Below, piece by piece: positions 25,211 to 34,011 of a stretch of 64,000 bases of DNA (position 1 is the first letter of the stretch; every line of letters begins with the position of its first letter). The notes under the pieces are model-generated. The model saw nothing but the letters and a program-made list of their open reading frames with translations, did no database searches and was not told the DNA's origin. Position numbers and translations under genes: made by a program. This stretch comes from Nocardia cyriacigeorgica (lineage in GTDB: Bacteria; Actinomycetota; Actinomycetes; Mycobacteriales; Mycobacteriaceae), in assembly GCF_005863245.1 (NCBI RefSeq), contig NZ_VBUT01000011.1:203845-267844 (forward strand), read 5' to 3'.

Positions 25211-25872
25211 TCGTGCTCACCCCAAACCAGCGCTATCGTTTCCACACCCGCGACGGCTCCCCCTCCGACGAGGCCGTCATCCGCGAGACGTGGGTCGAGA
25301 ACGTCTACCGCATCCACGACAGCGACATCGCCCACGACGGCGCCACATTCGTCGACATCGGCGCCAACATCGGCGCCGTCACCGTCTACGCGGCATCACG
25401 GAACCCGCGGGCCCGCGTCATCGCCGTCGAACCCGAACCGGACAACCTCGGCTACCTGCGGCGCAACCTGGCCACCAACGAGGTCGGCGGCCAGGTGTAC
25501 GTGGTCCCGGTCGCCGTGTCCGCTGCGGCAGGCGCCGGCTGGATCGCCGCCCGACACGGCAACAGCGCTCTCACCGACGTCGAAGAGCCCGGCAGCACCC
25601 GAGTTCACATCGTGACGCTGGCCGAGCTGTTCGACGAGCACGGCGTCCGCGAGGCCGACTTCCTCAAGATCGACGTCGAGGGCGCCGAGTACGACATCAT
25701 CGCCGGCACCGACCTCGCCACCCTGTGGCGCATCAAGGCGATCGCCCTCGAATTCGACGCCGCAGCCGACCACGTGTTCGGGCCGATGATCGCGAAGCTC
25801 GCCAAGGTGTTCGGCATCGAGATCCTCGGCTCACCGGAGCGCGGCGGCTACATCTACGGGCGACGGTACTGA
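25207..25872 (+). CDS. FkbM-family methyltransferase
   Basis: The 221-residue protein contains the AdoMet-binding motif FVDIGANIGAVTVYAA (about 48-63), the acidic VIAVEPEPDN loop and the FkbM signature FLKIDVEGAEYDII. FkbM enzymes O-methylate sugars and other small groups. Sitting between glycosyltransferases it would methylate the virion glycan, although its exact substrate cannot be read from sequence. Confidence 0.85.
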   Translation: MIVLTPNQRYRFHTRDGSPSDEAVIRETWVENVYRIHDSDIAHDGATFVDIGANIGAVTVYAASRNPRARVIAVEPEPDNLGYLRRNLATNEVGGQVYVVPVAVSAAAGAGWIAARHGNSALTDVEEPGSTRVHIVTLAELFDEHGVREADFLKIDVEGAEYDIIAGTDLATLWRIKAIALEFDAAADHVFGPMIAKLAKVFGIEILGSPERGGYIYGRRY

Positions 25873-26903
25873 TGCGCATCGGACTCATCGCCCGCGCCGA
25901 AAACACCGGACTCGGCACCCAGACCTGGGAATTCGCCCGCCACATGCACCCCACCAAGACGCTGGTCGTCGACCTCGCTACCAGCCGGGGCCGCCAACTG
26001 TATCCGCAACGATTCCCGGGCGCGAAAATTGTTCAGGGATTACCGGACCGCGCTCACTTAGAAGAGTTCGTCGACGGCCTCGACGTGGTCTTCACATGTG
26101 AGACCCCGTACAACTACGACCTGTTCACTCTCACGCGCGCCGCGGGTGTGGGCAGCGTGCTGCAGTACAACTTCGAGTTCCTCGACTACCTGCAACGCCG
26201 CGACCTCCCGCGCCCGACCATCCTCGCCGCGCCCAGCCCGTGGCACATCGATGACGTCGACGGCGCGGTCCCGCTGCCGGTACCGGTCGACCTCGAGCGG
26301 TTCCCGCCCCGCAAGCGCTCCGGCCACGCAACGCGGTTCCTGCATCTCGTCGGGCGCCCCGCGATCCACGATCGAAACGGCACCGCCGACTTCGTCGAGG
26401 CCTTGCGGTACGTGCGCTCGACGATCACGGTCACGATCAAATGCCAGGATCCCGCCTACGTGACCCGGCTCCCGCTCGGCCTCGTGCCCGACAACGTCAC
26501 CCTGACCGTCGATGTCAGCGACACCCCGAACTACTGGGACAACTACCACGCCGATGTTTTGGTGATGCCGCGCCGCTTCGGCGGCCTGTTCCTGCCCATC
26601 AACGAGGCCCTGGCTGCGGGCATGCCGACGATCATGCCCGACATCAGCCCCAACAACACGTGGCTGCCTCACGAGTGGCTGGTGCCCGCGCGGCGGGTCG
26701 GCGAATTCCGGGCCCGCTCCATGATCGACCTGTACACCGTGGATCACCGGGCGTTGGCGGCCAAGATTGACCAGTTCGCCAGCGACGACGCGTTTTTCGT
26801 CGACGCGCAGAAGCGGGCGCGGTGGATAGCCGAGCAACGATCGTGGCCGACCCTCAGACCCGTCTACGAGCGGGTCCTGCGGCAGGCGGCCCGCGATGCT
26901 TAG
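25872..26903 (+). CDS. Glycosyltransferase (GT4-like)
   Basis: The 343-residue product resembles GT-B transferases: an N-terminal MRIGLIARAENTGLGTQTWEF segment and a donor-site region with VLVMPRRFGGLFLPINEALAAGMPTIMPD, which contains the E-x7-like pattern of GT4 enzymes. Its start overlaps the FkbM stop by one base (TGATG). Confidence 0.8.
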   Translation: MRIGLIARAENTGLGTQTWEFARHMHPTKTLVVDLATSRGRQLYPQRFPGAKIVQGLPDRAHLEEFVDGLDVVFTCETPYNYDLFTLTRAAGVGSVLQYNFEFLDYLQRRDLPRPTILAAPSPWHIDDVDGAVPLPVPVDLERFPPRKRSGHATRFLHLVGRPAIHDRNGTADFVEALRYVRSTITVTIKCQDPAYVTRLPLGLVPDNVTLTVDVSDTPNYWDNYHADVLVMPRRFGGLFLPINEALAAGMPTIMPDISPNNTWLPHEWLVPARRVGEFRARSMIDLYTVDHRALAAKIDQFASDDAFFVDAQKRARWIAEQRSWPTLRPVYERVLRQAARDA

Positions 26904-27537
26904 CGTCGCGTTCGGGGTAGTCGCGCACCGAGCGCGGCGCGAGGCCGCGCTCCAGCTGGCGGACCCGCTCGGCGCCTACGTCAGCATCGACGACGGGACA
27001 CTCGGCGCCGAGGCGAATCACCTACGTGTGTGGGAAGTCCTGGCCGACGCCTCCGCGGAATGGGTGTGCGTGCTCGAGGACGACGCCGTGCCGTCGCCGA
27101 ACTTCCACCCACAGCTCACCGCGGCGCTCACCGTCGCGCCGTCACCGGTGGTCAGCCTGTACCTCGGCCGCTCCCGGCCGCCAGGTGTCCAGTCCAGAAT
27201 TCAGAACGCGATCTGCCGACTCGACGCGGCGGGTGCCTGCTGGATCACTGCCGATCGAATGCTGCATGCGGTCGGGATCTGCGTGCGCGCCAACATGATC
27301 GACGACATGCTCGTCCACCTGCGCCGTACTCCCGATCGGTTCCCAGCCGACGAGCGGTACAACACCTGGCTGCGGGTGCGTCGGCACCGGGTGGCGTACG
27401 CGGTGCCGTCGCTGGTCGAGCACGCCGACGGCCCGACCCTGATCGAGCACCCGGACCGACAGGCGCGCACCGAGCCGCGGCGCGCGTGGCGGGCAGGGTG
27501 GCGACCGGTCTGGTCGAGCAGGTCGGTTCGGCTCTAG
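26896..27537 (+). CDS. Glycosyltransferase (GT25/GT-A-like)
   Basis: The 213-residue protein has a GT-A type metal-binding motif LEDDAVP (Asp62-Asp63) and a SLYLGRSRP segment. It overlaps the previous gene by eight bases. Its TAG stop shares the palindrome CTAG with the stop of the converging minus-strand gene. It would add a sugar in the same glycan pathway as its neighbours. Confidence 0.7.
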   Translation: MLSVAFGVVAHRARREAALQLADPLGAYVSIDDGTLGAEANHLRVWEVLADASAEWVCVLEDDAVPSPNFHPQLTAALTVAPSPVVSLYLGRSRPPGVQSRIQNAICRLDAAGACWITADRMLHAVGICVRANMIDDMLVHLRRTPDRFPADERYNTWLRVRRHRVAYAVPSLVEHADGPTLIEHPDRQARTEPRRAWRAGWRPVWSSRSVRL

Positions 27538-27959
27538 CTGAGCTGGGTGTCCTGGAGGCGGGCGATTTCCTCGAGCGCGGCGTTGAGCAGGAAGGGGCGC
27601 GCCCGGGTGCCGGGGTGATTGACCTTGGCGGCGAACACGGTTCGGCCGCCGATCTGAAACCGCAGCGCTTTCGCGCGCCGCGGCCGGATCACGTGGGGCG
27701 CGGTGCCGTCGTGGACGAATCGGCTGTAGTTGGCGTGGCTGGTGACCCCGCCGAATACACGCCGACCGTCAGCGGACACCGTGATCGGGTCCTGGCGGAT
27801 CATGCGCCGCATGTTGCCGGTGTCGACCGGTGCCCGCTGACTGGCGTTGGCCTCGATCCGGCGCGACAGGCGCGCCACCGCGCGCACAAGCAGCCCTTGC
27901 CGACCGGTCAGCTCGCGCGCCAGCTGCTGTTCGTCGATCCGGAACACGACCCTAGCCAC
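27534..27959 (-). CDS. HK97 gp10-like neck protein
   Basis: A 141-residue protein with the family pattern APVDTGNMRR (about 42-51) and VHDGTAPHVIRPRRAKAL. These proteins join the head to the tail or help tail completion. It is the last gene of the minus-strand block, far from the capsid gene it would normally follow, and converges with the glycosyltransferase gene. Confidence 0.75.
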   Translation of the reverse strand: MARVVFRIDEQQLARELTGRQGLLVRAVARLSRRIEANASQRAPVDTGNMRRMIRQDPITVSADGRRVFGGVTSHANYSRFVHDGTAPHVIRPRRAKALRFQIGGRTVFAAKVNHPGTRARPFLLNAALEEIARLQDTQLS

Positions 27960-28131
27960 CGCAGCCTCCGAGGTGGTTGATCTTCGCCATCTCCAACATG
28001 CCGGCCAACGTGATCGGGTCCAGCGGGCGCCCGGTCTCGTCGAGCGCGCTGGAGAACAGGTGCTGCCCGTTCTCGCTGATGTGCCGCTCGATCACGATGC
28101 GCGCCACCACCGCGCACTCCTCGCTGCTCAT
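27952..28131 (-). CDS. Small phage neck-region protein
   Basis: A 59-residue protein beginning MSSEECAVV and ending NHLGGCGG. It overlaps the gp10-like gene by eight bases and starts one base after the preceding stop. It is acidic and helical; no function is assigned. Confidence 0.55.
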   Translation of the reverse strand: MSSEECAVVARIVIERHISENGQHLFSSALDETGRPLDPITLAGMLEMAKINHLGGCGG

Positions 28132-28132
28132 T

Positions 28133-28669
28133 TCAGGACTTCTTGCGGAGTTGGATGTGGATCCATTGCGTCCACGCGATGACACCGCCCTCCGGCCCGT
28201 ACGGCTCACCAGCGCCGAGCATCGTGTCGACAGCCACCTTTTCCTCGATGGATACCTGAGCGCGCAGCAGGGCCTGGTCGAGGCGGAAGCTGTCGTCGAG
28301 CTGCACCTGCGCCTCACGTTCCCATTGCTCCCACGTCGGCCTCGCCGCGGTGACAGCACAGCGCATGACACCACCCTCGATCGTGAGGGCCATCGGATCG
28401 AGGCAGCCGGCCTTACGGCCCGGCCGTTCGTCAGGCAGCTCCGAGGTACGGAAACGGCGCACCACCCGAACCCACAGCATCGGGGACGCACACTTGCACT
28501 GGGAGCTGTGACCCATCCACGCCGCCACGGGGAGCCCGTCGCCGGCGAAGAACCGCACGTCCTCGCTGCCACCGCCTAGCGGGGGCGTGGTCTGTGCTTC
28601 GCTGAATGCCCACCGCATCGCCTCCATCGTGAGGCCGACCGCGACCAGAGCAGGATCAGTATCGGCCAT
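28133..28669 (-). CDS. Head-tail connector region protein
   Basis: The 178-residue product has several cysteines (CKCASPM) and a C-terminal helical section. It lies between adaptor-like and gp10-like genes, where head-tail stoppers or joining proteins are usual. The call is positional. Confidence 0.5.
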   Translation of the reverse strand: MADTDPALVAVGLTMEAMRWAFSEAQTTPPLGGGSEDVRFFAGDGLPVAAWMGHSSQCKCASPMLWVRVVRRFRTSELPDERPGRKAGCLDPMALTIEGGVMRCAVTAARPTWEQWEREAQVQLDDSFRLDQALLRAQVSIEEKVAVDTMLGAGEPYGPEGGVIAWTQWIHIQLRKKS

Positions 28670-28672
28670 GGC

Positions 28673-29410
28673 TCACCTCACCTTCGGCCGGGCCGCGACC
28701 CGGGCTGGGTTGACGGCGCGGATCCACATGTCGATGGTGTCGATGCCGGTGAGGCCGGCGCCGAAAAGGTCGGTCGGGTCGATCATCTGGATTGAGACGC
28801 CTTGGCGGGTGATTTGCTGTACCCGTTTCGGTAGCTGGCATTCGTCGCCGGAGCAGGCGTTGAAGAACTCGAGCGCGAGCTTGCCGACATGCGTGGCCGC
28901 GCCGGGCGGCGGTGGGTAGCCGCGCTGGTAGGTGACCGTCCATGTCCCCGGCTCACCGGCCGGGGCGCGGAGGTTTTGCCGCGGCCAGGTAGCGCCGCCG
29001 GTGCGGTATAGGTAGTCGCCCTCGAGCTTCCACTCGGACGGGTCGAGGTCGGTGCCTTCGATGGTCACCTTGGTCACCGATTGCACCGGGCCGGGCAGGT
29101 GCACCACGGTCAGGCCGGTGCGGCTGCAGCGGCCGAGGCAGCCGCAGGAGATGTTGCGCCAGGCGCCGCCCTCCCACACCGGGAACGGGCCCGGAGCCAG
29201 CTGGCCAGGAACGGCACCGAGGTACAGGACGTCGTCATCACAGGGTGTCGGGCATGGCCGCGCGACCGCGGGGCAGACACCGAACTGCCTCGCTGTCAGC
29301 GACCACAGCACGAACACCGCACAGTCGGCGGCGTACTGCATCCGCTCCTTATCGGTGTCGGTGCACAGCTCCGGCCAGCAGGAACGGTCGATAGGCCACT
29401 GGCAGTCCAT
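28673..29410 (-). CDS. Head-tail adaptor (gp6-like)
   Basis: The protein has an N-terminal helical domain rich in cysteine followed by a beta section (VQSVTKVTIEGTDLDPSEWKLEGDYL) and a Tyr-Gln-Arg-Gly-Tyr-Pro repeat typical of actinophage head-to-tail adaptors. The ATG at 29410 is chosen because it lies 7 bases from TAGCGT of a late promoter copy; an in-frame GTG at 29419 would fall inside the promoter. Confidence 0.7.
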   Translation of the reverse strand: MDCQWPIDRSCWPELCTDTDKERMQYAADCAVFVLWSLTARQFGVCPAVARPCPTPCDDDVLYLGAVPGQLAPGPFPVWEGGAWRNISCGCLGRCSRTGLTVVHLPGPVQSVTKVTIEGTDLDPSEWKLEGDYLYRTGGATWPRQNLRAPAGEPGTWTVTYQRGYPPPPGAATHVGKLALEFFNACSGDECQLPKRVQQITRQGVSIQMIDPTDLFGAGLTGIDTIDMWIRAVNPARVAARPKVR

Positions 29411-29417
29411 GCCGGTC

Positions 29418-29439
29418 ACGCTACGAGCGGCGGGTGCAC
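29418..29439 (-). promoter_or_regulatory. Late promoter, copy 6 (connector genes)
   Basis: On the minus strand GTGCAC (29439-29434), 10 bases, TAGCGT (29423-29418), then 7 bases to the ATG at 29410. The downstream genes are the four connector genes. Confidence 0.7.
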
Positions 29440-29440
29440 G

Positions 29441-30682
29441 CTATCGGGCATCGCGGATCGCGGCAGCGATCCGATCGGGCAGCTCGTCGATGCTCTGCTG
29501 CAGCCGGTCCAGCTTCGCCGGAACGTCGATGCTGGCTTCGTGCACGCGGGCGTCAGCGTTGAGGACGAACCCGGCCAGCGTGTCGATCGGCTTCTTCGGG
29601 TCGTCGGCGTACTTCGATCGCGACGGATACCACTGCGTCACCTCGCGGTGGATATCGGCGAGCTGCTTGGCCTGTTCGGGGGTCATGTCGTCCTCCTCGG
29701 TTCGGTTTGTCATGTCCAGCAGGACATCCCAGGGAAACGCTGGTCCTGGGTCGGTGTGGTCGGTGGCGTGCCAGGCATCGACGGTGTCGTTGTGTCCGCC
29801 GACGCCGGCGAGCCCGGCGCGCATCTGGGCGCCGGTGATCTTGCGCAGCGGGATCCCGTACCGGGCGTGCCAGTCCCGCAGGACGCGCGCGCCGGCGGCG
29901 AGCTGCGCCGGCCGGGACAGCCATTCCTCGCGGGTCTGCCGCGCGTACCCGAGGAAGCACAGATGCAGACCGAGCTCGTTGGCAGGGCTGCCCGCGGCCC
30001 AGGGCACGTAGTTGTCGTCGTTGCTGCGGCCGATCCGGCCGTCACCACCGACGACGATCGTGTAGGAGGCCTGGCTGGTGGGCTTGGCGAGATACCCGAG
30101 CAGACCGTCCACCGACCCGGATGCGGGGCCTTCGTTGGTGTGGATGATCGCCAACCGGCATCGGCGCGGATCCCGCGGCCCGGAGTCGTTGGGCGACAGG
30201 ATCGTCACGTCGGCTTGCAGCTGGTTGCCCATGGCAGTGCCTCCTGGTGCTGGGGTTTCGGGTTCGGCCGCGCCGGCAAGCCACGGCATCGGGTCGAGAC
30301 GGTCCGGTCCGGGCGGCGCCCAGACCAGGCGGTGGACCTCGAAATGCAGGTGCGGGTCTACATCCCCGTTCGTTCGCCGGTCCGGGTTGATGTGTGCGAT
30401 TCGCTGCCCCGCGGTGACCGCCTGTCCGACGCGCACCTCCGGGACAACGTGCCCGTAGACGGTGGTGCCGGATCCCGACTCGGTCGGATGGTCGATGACG
30501 ACCCAGCGGCCGAACCCGGACGCGGCCCCGGCATGGATCACGGTGCCGGCCTGCGCGGCGTACACAGGCATGCCTGCGGATCCTCCGGGGCGGCCGAAGT
30601 CGGTGCCCCAGTGGAACGTGCCCCACCGTGGACCGAACCCGGATGTCACGGTGCGGCCTGCGCCGAGCGGCCAATACCTCAT
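29441..30682 (-). CDS. lysA: Endolysin LysA: M23 endopeptidase plus amidase
   Basis: The 413-residue protein has an N-terminal M23 peptidase with HWGTDFG (His24, Asp28) and HLHFEVH (His111, His113), and a central amidase_2 domain with AIIHTNEG (His181), GGHNDT (His297) and HTDPG. The C-terminal helix-rich tail may bind the wall. It cleaves peptidoglycan at two bond types. It has no signal peptide, so release needs a holin. The longer frame upstream to 30907 overlaps another gene and is rejected. Confidence 0.85.
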   Translation of the reverse strand: MRYWPLGAGRTVTSGFGPRWGTFHWGTDFGRPGGSAGMPVYAAQAGTVIHAGAASGFGRWVVIDHPTESGSGTTVYGHVVPEVRVGQAVTAGQRIAHINPDRRTNGDVDPHLHFEVHRLVWAPPGPDRLDPMPWLAGAAEPETPAPGGTAMGNQLQADVTILSPNDSGPRDPRRCRLAIIHTNEGPASGSVDGLLGYLAKPTSQASYTIVVGGDGRIGRSNDDNYVPWAAGSPANELGLHLCFLGYARQTREEWLSRPAQLAAGARVLRDWHARYGIPLRKITGAQMRAGLAGVGGHNDTVDAWHATDHTDPGPAFPWDVLLDMTNRTEEDDMTPEQAKQLADIHREVTQWYPSRSKYADDPKKPIDTLAGFVLNADARVHEASIDVPAKLDRLQQSIDELPDRIAAAIRDAR

Positions 30683-30689
30683 GGCGTCC

Positions 30690-31079
30690 TCACGATCCGG
30701 GCGGGACGAGGTCGGTGTTCTTCGGGTACATCGTGACGACCGGAGCCTCCCCCGTGACCCCGACCAGCGGAGGGGTCCACAACGGCACCTCGTATACCCA
30801 CAGGAACAGCTCGTTGTTGACGAATGCGACCGCGCCGTCGATGCCCGAGTGGCGGGGCCGGTACGGCGGCGGCCCGCCGACGAGGTCTGTCTCGAACGGG
30901 AGCACATCAGTGCGGATCAATTGCCACCCGCTGGTGGCCTCAGTCGGAATGTCCTGCGCCTCCCAGAATGTGGCGATCACGTCGCCGTCCATAGCAGCCC
31001 AGCGGAGCTGCCGCCCGCCTGTCGGGACCGCCGACCAGTCGGTAGACGGGATGACGTTCAGTCGGTGCAGCATTGTCAT
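30690..31079 (-). CDS. Tail-fibre region protein of unknown function
   Basis: A 129-residue protein beginning MTMLHRLNVIPSTDW with a GGRQLRW segment and aromatic, proline-rich C-terminal half. GGAGATCTC precedes the ATG. It lies between the esterase and the endolysin, where small minor tail or chaperone proteins occur. Function unknown. Confidence 0.55.
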   Translation of the reverse strand: MTMLHRLNVIPSTDWSAVPTGGRQLRWAAMDGDVIATFWEAQDIPTEATSGWQLIRTDVLPFETDLVGGPPPYRPRHSGIDGAVAFVNNELFLWVYEVPLWTPPLVGVTGEAPVVTMYPKNTDLVPPGS

Positions 31080-31103
31080 TGAGATCTCCTGCCTATCTGT
31101 TGG

Positions 31104-32354
31104 TTACAGGCCAACCACGCCGGCTACGGTTGCCGCCATCAGCTGGGAGCCCTTGAAGCTCGGGTGGATGAGGTCGGTGGTCATGTCGACCTGGAGCGCG
31201 GTGGCGTTCAGAGAGGGCCTCATGACGAAGTCGAAGTCGATGAATCCGGCTGCCCCGTAGGGCAGTGAGGCCATCCACTCGTTGGTGAAGATCCGGTAGT
31301 TGTGCCGGGTCGTGTTCCCTGAGAGGTTGTCGGTGCGGGGGATAATCGCAGCGAGGTAGATCGGCGCGCTGTCGCCGATCACGGACCGGATTTGAGTCAT
31401 GAGCGCTGTCAGATCATCTTTGAACTGCGCGTCTGTCCGGTACGGCGTGGCGAAGAAGTCGTTGCTGCCGGTGGCGATGACCGCTCCATCCAGCTGCGCG
31501 GCGGCGAGGTCCATGCGGCTGAAAAACTGGGGAAACACCGTGGTCAGGAACTGGTGGGTTTGGATCCCTGCCAGCGACATGTTCAGCACGAGCGCGTTGT
31601 TGCGGGCTGCCCACATCTGCGGGTACGACATCCACAATGGTTGCGGGATGATGTTCGCGCCCGAGGTGCCGCGGACGCCGGTGACGCCTTCGGAGATGGA
31701 GTCACCGACCCACAGCCACGCCGACCGGGTGGTGGTGCACTCGTACTCGACCACGAAATCCAAAGGGATGCCGCCATGGATCGTCCCGGATGACGTGGCC
31801 GGGTTCAGTGCGGTCGAGAAGTTGTTCCAGTAGAAGCACTCGCCCCAGGTGTTTTGGACAGCGAGGCTGGCCGCGGTCTGGTATCCGATGCCGATCAGGT
31901 ACTCGACGCCTGCCTCGAACTGGTTGGCGGGGTTGGTGACCCAGGGTGAGGTGTACCAGCTGCCGTCTCCGGGGATCGCGAAATCACCGGAGACGATGGT
32001 GGTGGCGGTGTTGCCGACGAATCCGCCGGTGCGGGAGGTGGTTCCGGCGCCGGAGGTGACGCGGGCCGCGCGGCCGACGATGATGCCTTTGCCGGTGAAT
32101 CCGGTTTTCGCGACGCCGGTCATGCCGTAGTTGCGCATTTTGATCCGCCACCGTGTCGAGGTGACCGGGATTCGGATCGCGGTGCGCAGTCCGGCCTGGG
32201 TGTTGACGGTGGTATTGGTCCCTGGGACGGACCCGTCCATGCCGCCGTTGCAGTAGGAGATGATGCGGGTGACCGGGGCTGGGCCTGGCAGGTCAGCCAA
32301 CCGCACCGCGTCCGGGTCGGCGGCCGGTGCGGGGCCGAGCAGTTTGGTCGTCAT
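31104..32354 (-). CDS. SGNH/GDSL esterase, tail-associated
   Basis: The 416-residue protein has a beta-rich N-terminal domain (about 1-205) that likely mounts it on the tail and an SGNH hydrolase domain: WVGDSISEG (GDS at 217-219), GSND (297-300) and DLIHPS (Asp394, His397). Such enzymes deacylate surface glycans. A one-base overlap with the fibre gene (TGATG) places it in the host-recognition unit. Confidence 0.8.
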   Translation of the reverse strand: MTTKLLGPAPAADPDAVRLADLPGPAPVTRIISYCNGGMDGSVPGTNTTVNTQAGLRTAIRIPVTSTRWRIKMRNYGMTGVAKTGFTGKGIIVGRAARVTSGAGTTSRTGGFVGNTATTIVSGDFAIPGDGSWYTSPWVTNPANQFEAGVEYLIGIGYQTAASLAVQNTWGECFYWNNFSTALNPATSSGTIHGGIPLDFVVEYECTTTRSAWLWVGDSISEGVTGVRGTSGANIIPQPLWMSYPQMWAARNNALVLNMSLAGIQTHQFLTTVFPQFFSRMDLAAAQLDGAVIATGSNDFFATPYRTDAQFKDDLTALMTQIRSVIGDSAPIYLAAIIPRTDNLSGNTTRHNYRIFTNEWMASLPYGAAGFIDFDFVMRPSLNATALQVDMTTDLIHPSFKGSQLMAATVAGVVGL

Positions 32355-33148
32355 CAGCCGTGTACCACCACGCGATACGCGTTCGCCGCCGGCGCCACCG
32401 CGAACACCGCGGTGATGGTGTTGGCGTCGGTGTGCACGATGTCCGGCACGACGCGCTCGAAGGTGGCGTTGTCGTACACCTGCACGGTGACGTCGCGGGT
32501 GCCGAGGTTGTGCGCCACAGGTATCGACGTGAGGCTGCCGTTGCCGATGTTAGCGGCGTACTTCCGTACGACGACACCGGTGTCGACGGCGAGGCCTGCA
32601 CCGGACACCGACAGCCCGGAGCTGGGCGCGAGTTCCACGCTGATGCTGTTGCCGGTGATGTCGATGCCGTTGCCCGCGGTGTAGGAGGCGCCGCCGCCAC
32701 CGAACTGCGACCACACGGTGGGGTCGGTACCGATGTCGATGGGGTTCGGCGCGGTCTGGACCCAGGCGGTGTCGCCGTTAGTGGTGCCCTCGGCCACGTA
32801 GACGGCGGTGCCGTCGACGATCTCGCCGTCATCGTCGGCGTCAGCTGCGCGGGTGAGCGCCGCGCTCGCCCCGGCCCAGACGTAGATGCCGTTCTCCGCG
32901 GTGGTGATCTGGTTCTTGAGCAGCACCCGGTCGCCGTTGGAGAGACTGACGCCGTCGATCGCGGCGCCGGGGGTGGCGACGGTGATATTGGCGGTGGAGG
33001 CGGCCCGGACCGCCTGCTTCCAGGAGAGGCCTGCCTGGCGCGCTTCGAGGGTCTGAAGGTTGACCGCATCCATTGGCGCGGATGGATCGGCGACGTTCTG
33101 GATGCGCTGTGCCTGGAGGTCCAGGCCGTTCATGATTTTCGTTGCCAT
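32354..33148 (-). CDS. Tail fibre / receptor-binding protein
   Basis: The 264-residue product starts with the collar-type segment MATKIMNGLDLQAQRIQNVADPSAPMDAVN, common at the N-terminus of phage fibres, then has a repeating beta region (GDRVLLKNQITTAENGIYV) and a C-terminal GNGIDITGNSISVELAPSSG block typical of trimeric fibres. It probably contacts the receptor, with the following esterase. Confidence 0.75.
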   Translation of the reverse strand: MATKIMNGLDLQAQRIQNVADPSAPMDAVNLQTLEARQAGLSWKQAVRAASTANITVATPGAAIDGVSLSNGDRVLLKNQITTAENGIYVWAGASAALTRAADADDDGEIVDGTAVYVAEGTTNGDTAWVQTAPNPIDIGTDPTVWSQFGGGGASYTAGNGIDITGNSISVELAPSSGLSVSGAGLAVDTGVVVRKYAANIGNGSLTSIPVAHNLGTRDVTVQVYDNATFERVVPDIVHTDANTITAVFAVAPAANAYRVVVHG

Positions 33149-33157
33149 ATCGGCCTC

Positions 33158-33424
33158 CTAGGCGAGTTCGGCGCGGCCCGCGGTCGGTGCCGCGAACGTG
33201 AGGGTGACGGTGTTCGGGTCGGGGAATTCGGCGTCAGGGATCACCTGCTGGCCGCCGACGATCACCAGCAGCGACAACGGCATTCGGCCGAAAGCGTGCG
33301 GGATCGTCCAGGTTGCTGCGGGGGTGTCTTGGATGTGCTCGTATCCGGCGTCGCCGGGTGGCCCGGGCGGGCCTGGCGGTCCGGGCAGCGGCACGAACGC
33401 TGAGCATGGGCAGGCGCAGGTCAT
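33158..33424 (-). CDS. Short collagen-like tail protein
   Basis: The 88-residue protein starts MTCACPCSAF and has a short collagen-like run of G-P-P triplets (about 15-24), then a beta tip. Collagen-like triplets trimerise fibre stems. It overlaps the previous gene by one base and precedes the fibre gene, so may be a fibre adaptor. Confidence 0.65.
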   Translation of the reverse strand: MTCACPCSAFVPLPGPPGPPGPPGDAGYEHIQDTPAATWTIPHAFGRMPLSLLVIVGGQQVIPDAEFPDPNTVTLTFAAPTAGRAELA

Positions 33425-33756
33425 CAGCAGCTCCCCCGGTGGTAGACGCGCCCGGACTTCCAGGTGTACGGCTCCAGGCCGGGGATGGAGAAGCGGATGC
33501 GGGCGTAGCTGTCGCGCGGGATCTTCGCCTGTGCAGCGGGGATGAGGAAGTTCAGCCACTCACCGGTGACGGTGCCGGTCACCGACAGCGACCAGCCCCA
33601 CGGGTGGGAGAGTTCGAGGGTGGCGGTGAGGTCTGCCGGCCAACCGCCGCACGAATGGAACGAGAGGTTGACGGGGTCGCCGCACACCACGTTGACCCGC
33701 AGGCCGCCGGGCACGTTGCCGCTGCCGGTGACCGAGGACGAGCAGCACGAGACCAT
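33424..33756 (-). CDS. Minor tail protein, beta-rich
   Basis: The 110-residue protein (MVSCCSSS...) is beta-rich with SHPWGWSLSVTGTVTGEW in the middle and few charged helices. It is the first gene of a unit started by its own late promoter, seven bases upstream, without a Shine-Dalgarno. It overlaps the collagen-like gene by one base. Precise role unknown. Confidence 0.55.
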   Translation of the reverse strand: MVSCCSSSVTGSGNVPGGLRVNVVCGDPVNLSFHSCGGWPADLTATLELSHPWGWSLSVTGTVTGEWLNFLIPAAQAKIPRDSYARIRFSIPGLEPYTWKSGRVYHRGSC

Positions 33757-33763
33757 GACCCGG

Positions 33764-33785
33764 ACGGTAGGCGCGCGGGGTGCAC
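33764..33785 (-). promoter_or_regulatory. Late promoter, copy 7
   Basis: Minus strand GTGCAC (33785-33780), 10 bases, TACCGT (33769-33764), then 7 bases to the ATG at 33756. Confidence 0.75.
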
Positions 33786-33792
33786 GCGCAGA

Positions 33793-34011
33793 TCAGCCGC
33801 GGGTTGTCGCTCCAGTTGGTGGGTTCCATGCGGCGACGGCTTCCTCGGCGGTCTGGCAGTCCGGGCAGATGGTGACTGCGCCGAGGTCGAGCACACCGGT
33901 CGGCACGATCCCGGCGACCGGGAACCGGAGGACGCTCGGCAGTGCGCACTGCTCGCACCACAACCCCGTCTCCGGCTCACCCGCGGTCGGTGTTACCAGG
34001 GCTTCACGCAC
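33793..34011 (-). CDS. Small zinc-ribbon protein
   Basis: A 72-residue protein with CEQCALP and CPDCQTAEEAVAAWN, two CxxC pairs that form a likely zinc ribbon. It starts with GTG inside the end of the preceding gene (eight-base overlap). Similar small Lar-like proteins occur in many phages; the function is not known. Confidence 0.55.
   Translation of the reverse strand: MREALVTPTAGEPETGLWCEQCALPSVLRFPVAGIVPTGVLDLGAVTICPDCQTAEEAVAAWNPPTGATTRG

Noticed and set aside
30683..30907. N-terminal extension of the endolysin
   Set aside because: The added 75 residues are Arg/Ser-rich shadow of the gene at 30690-31079; the M23 domain begins normally at 30682.
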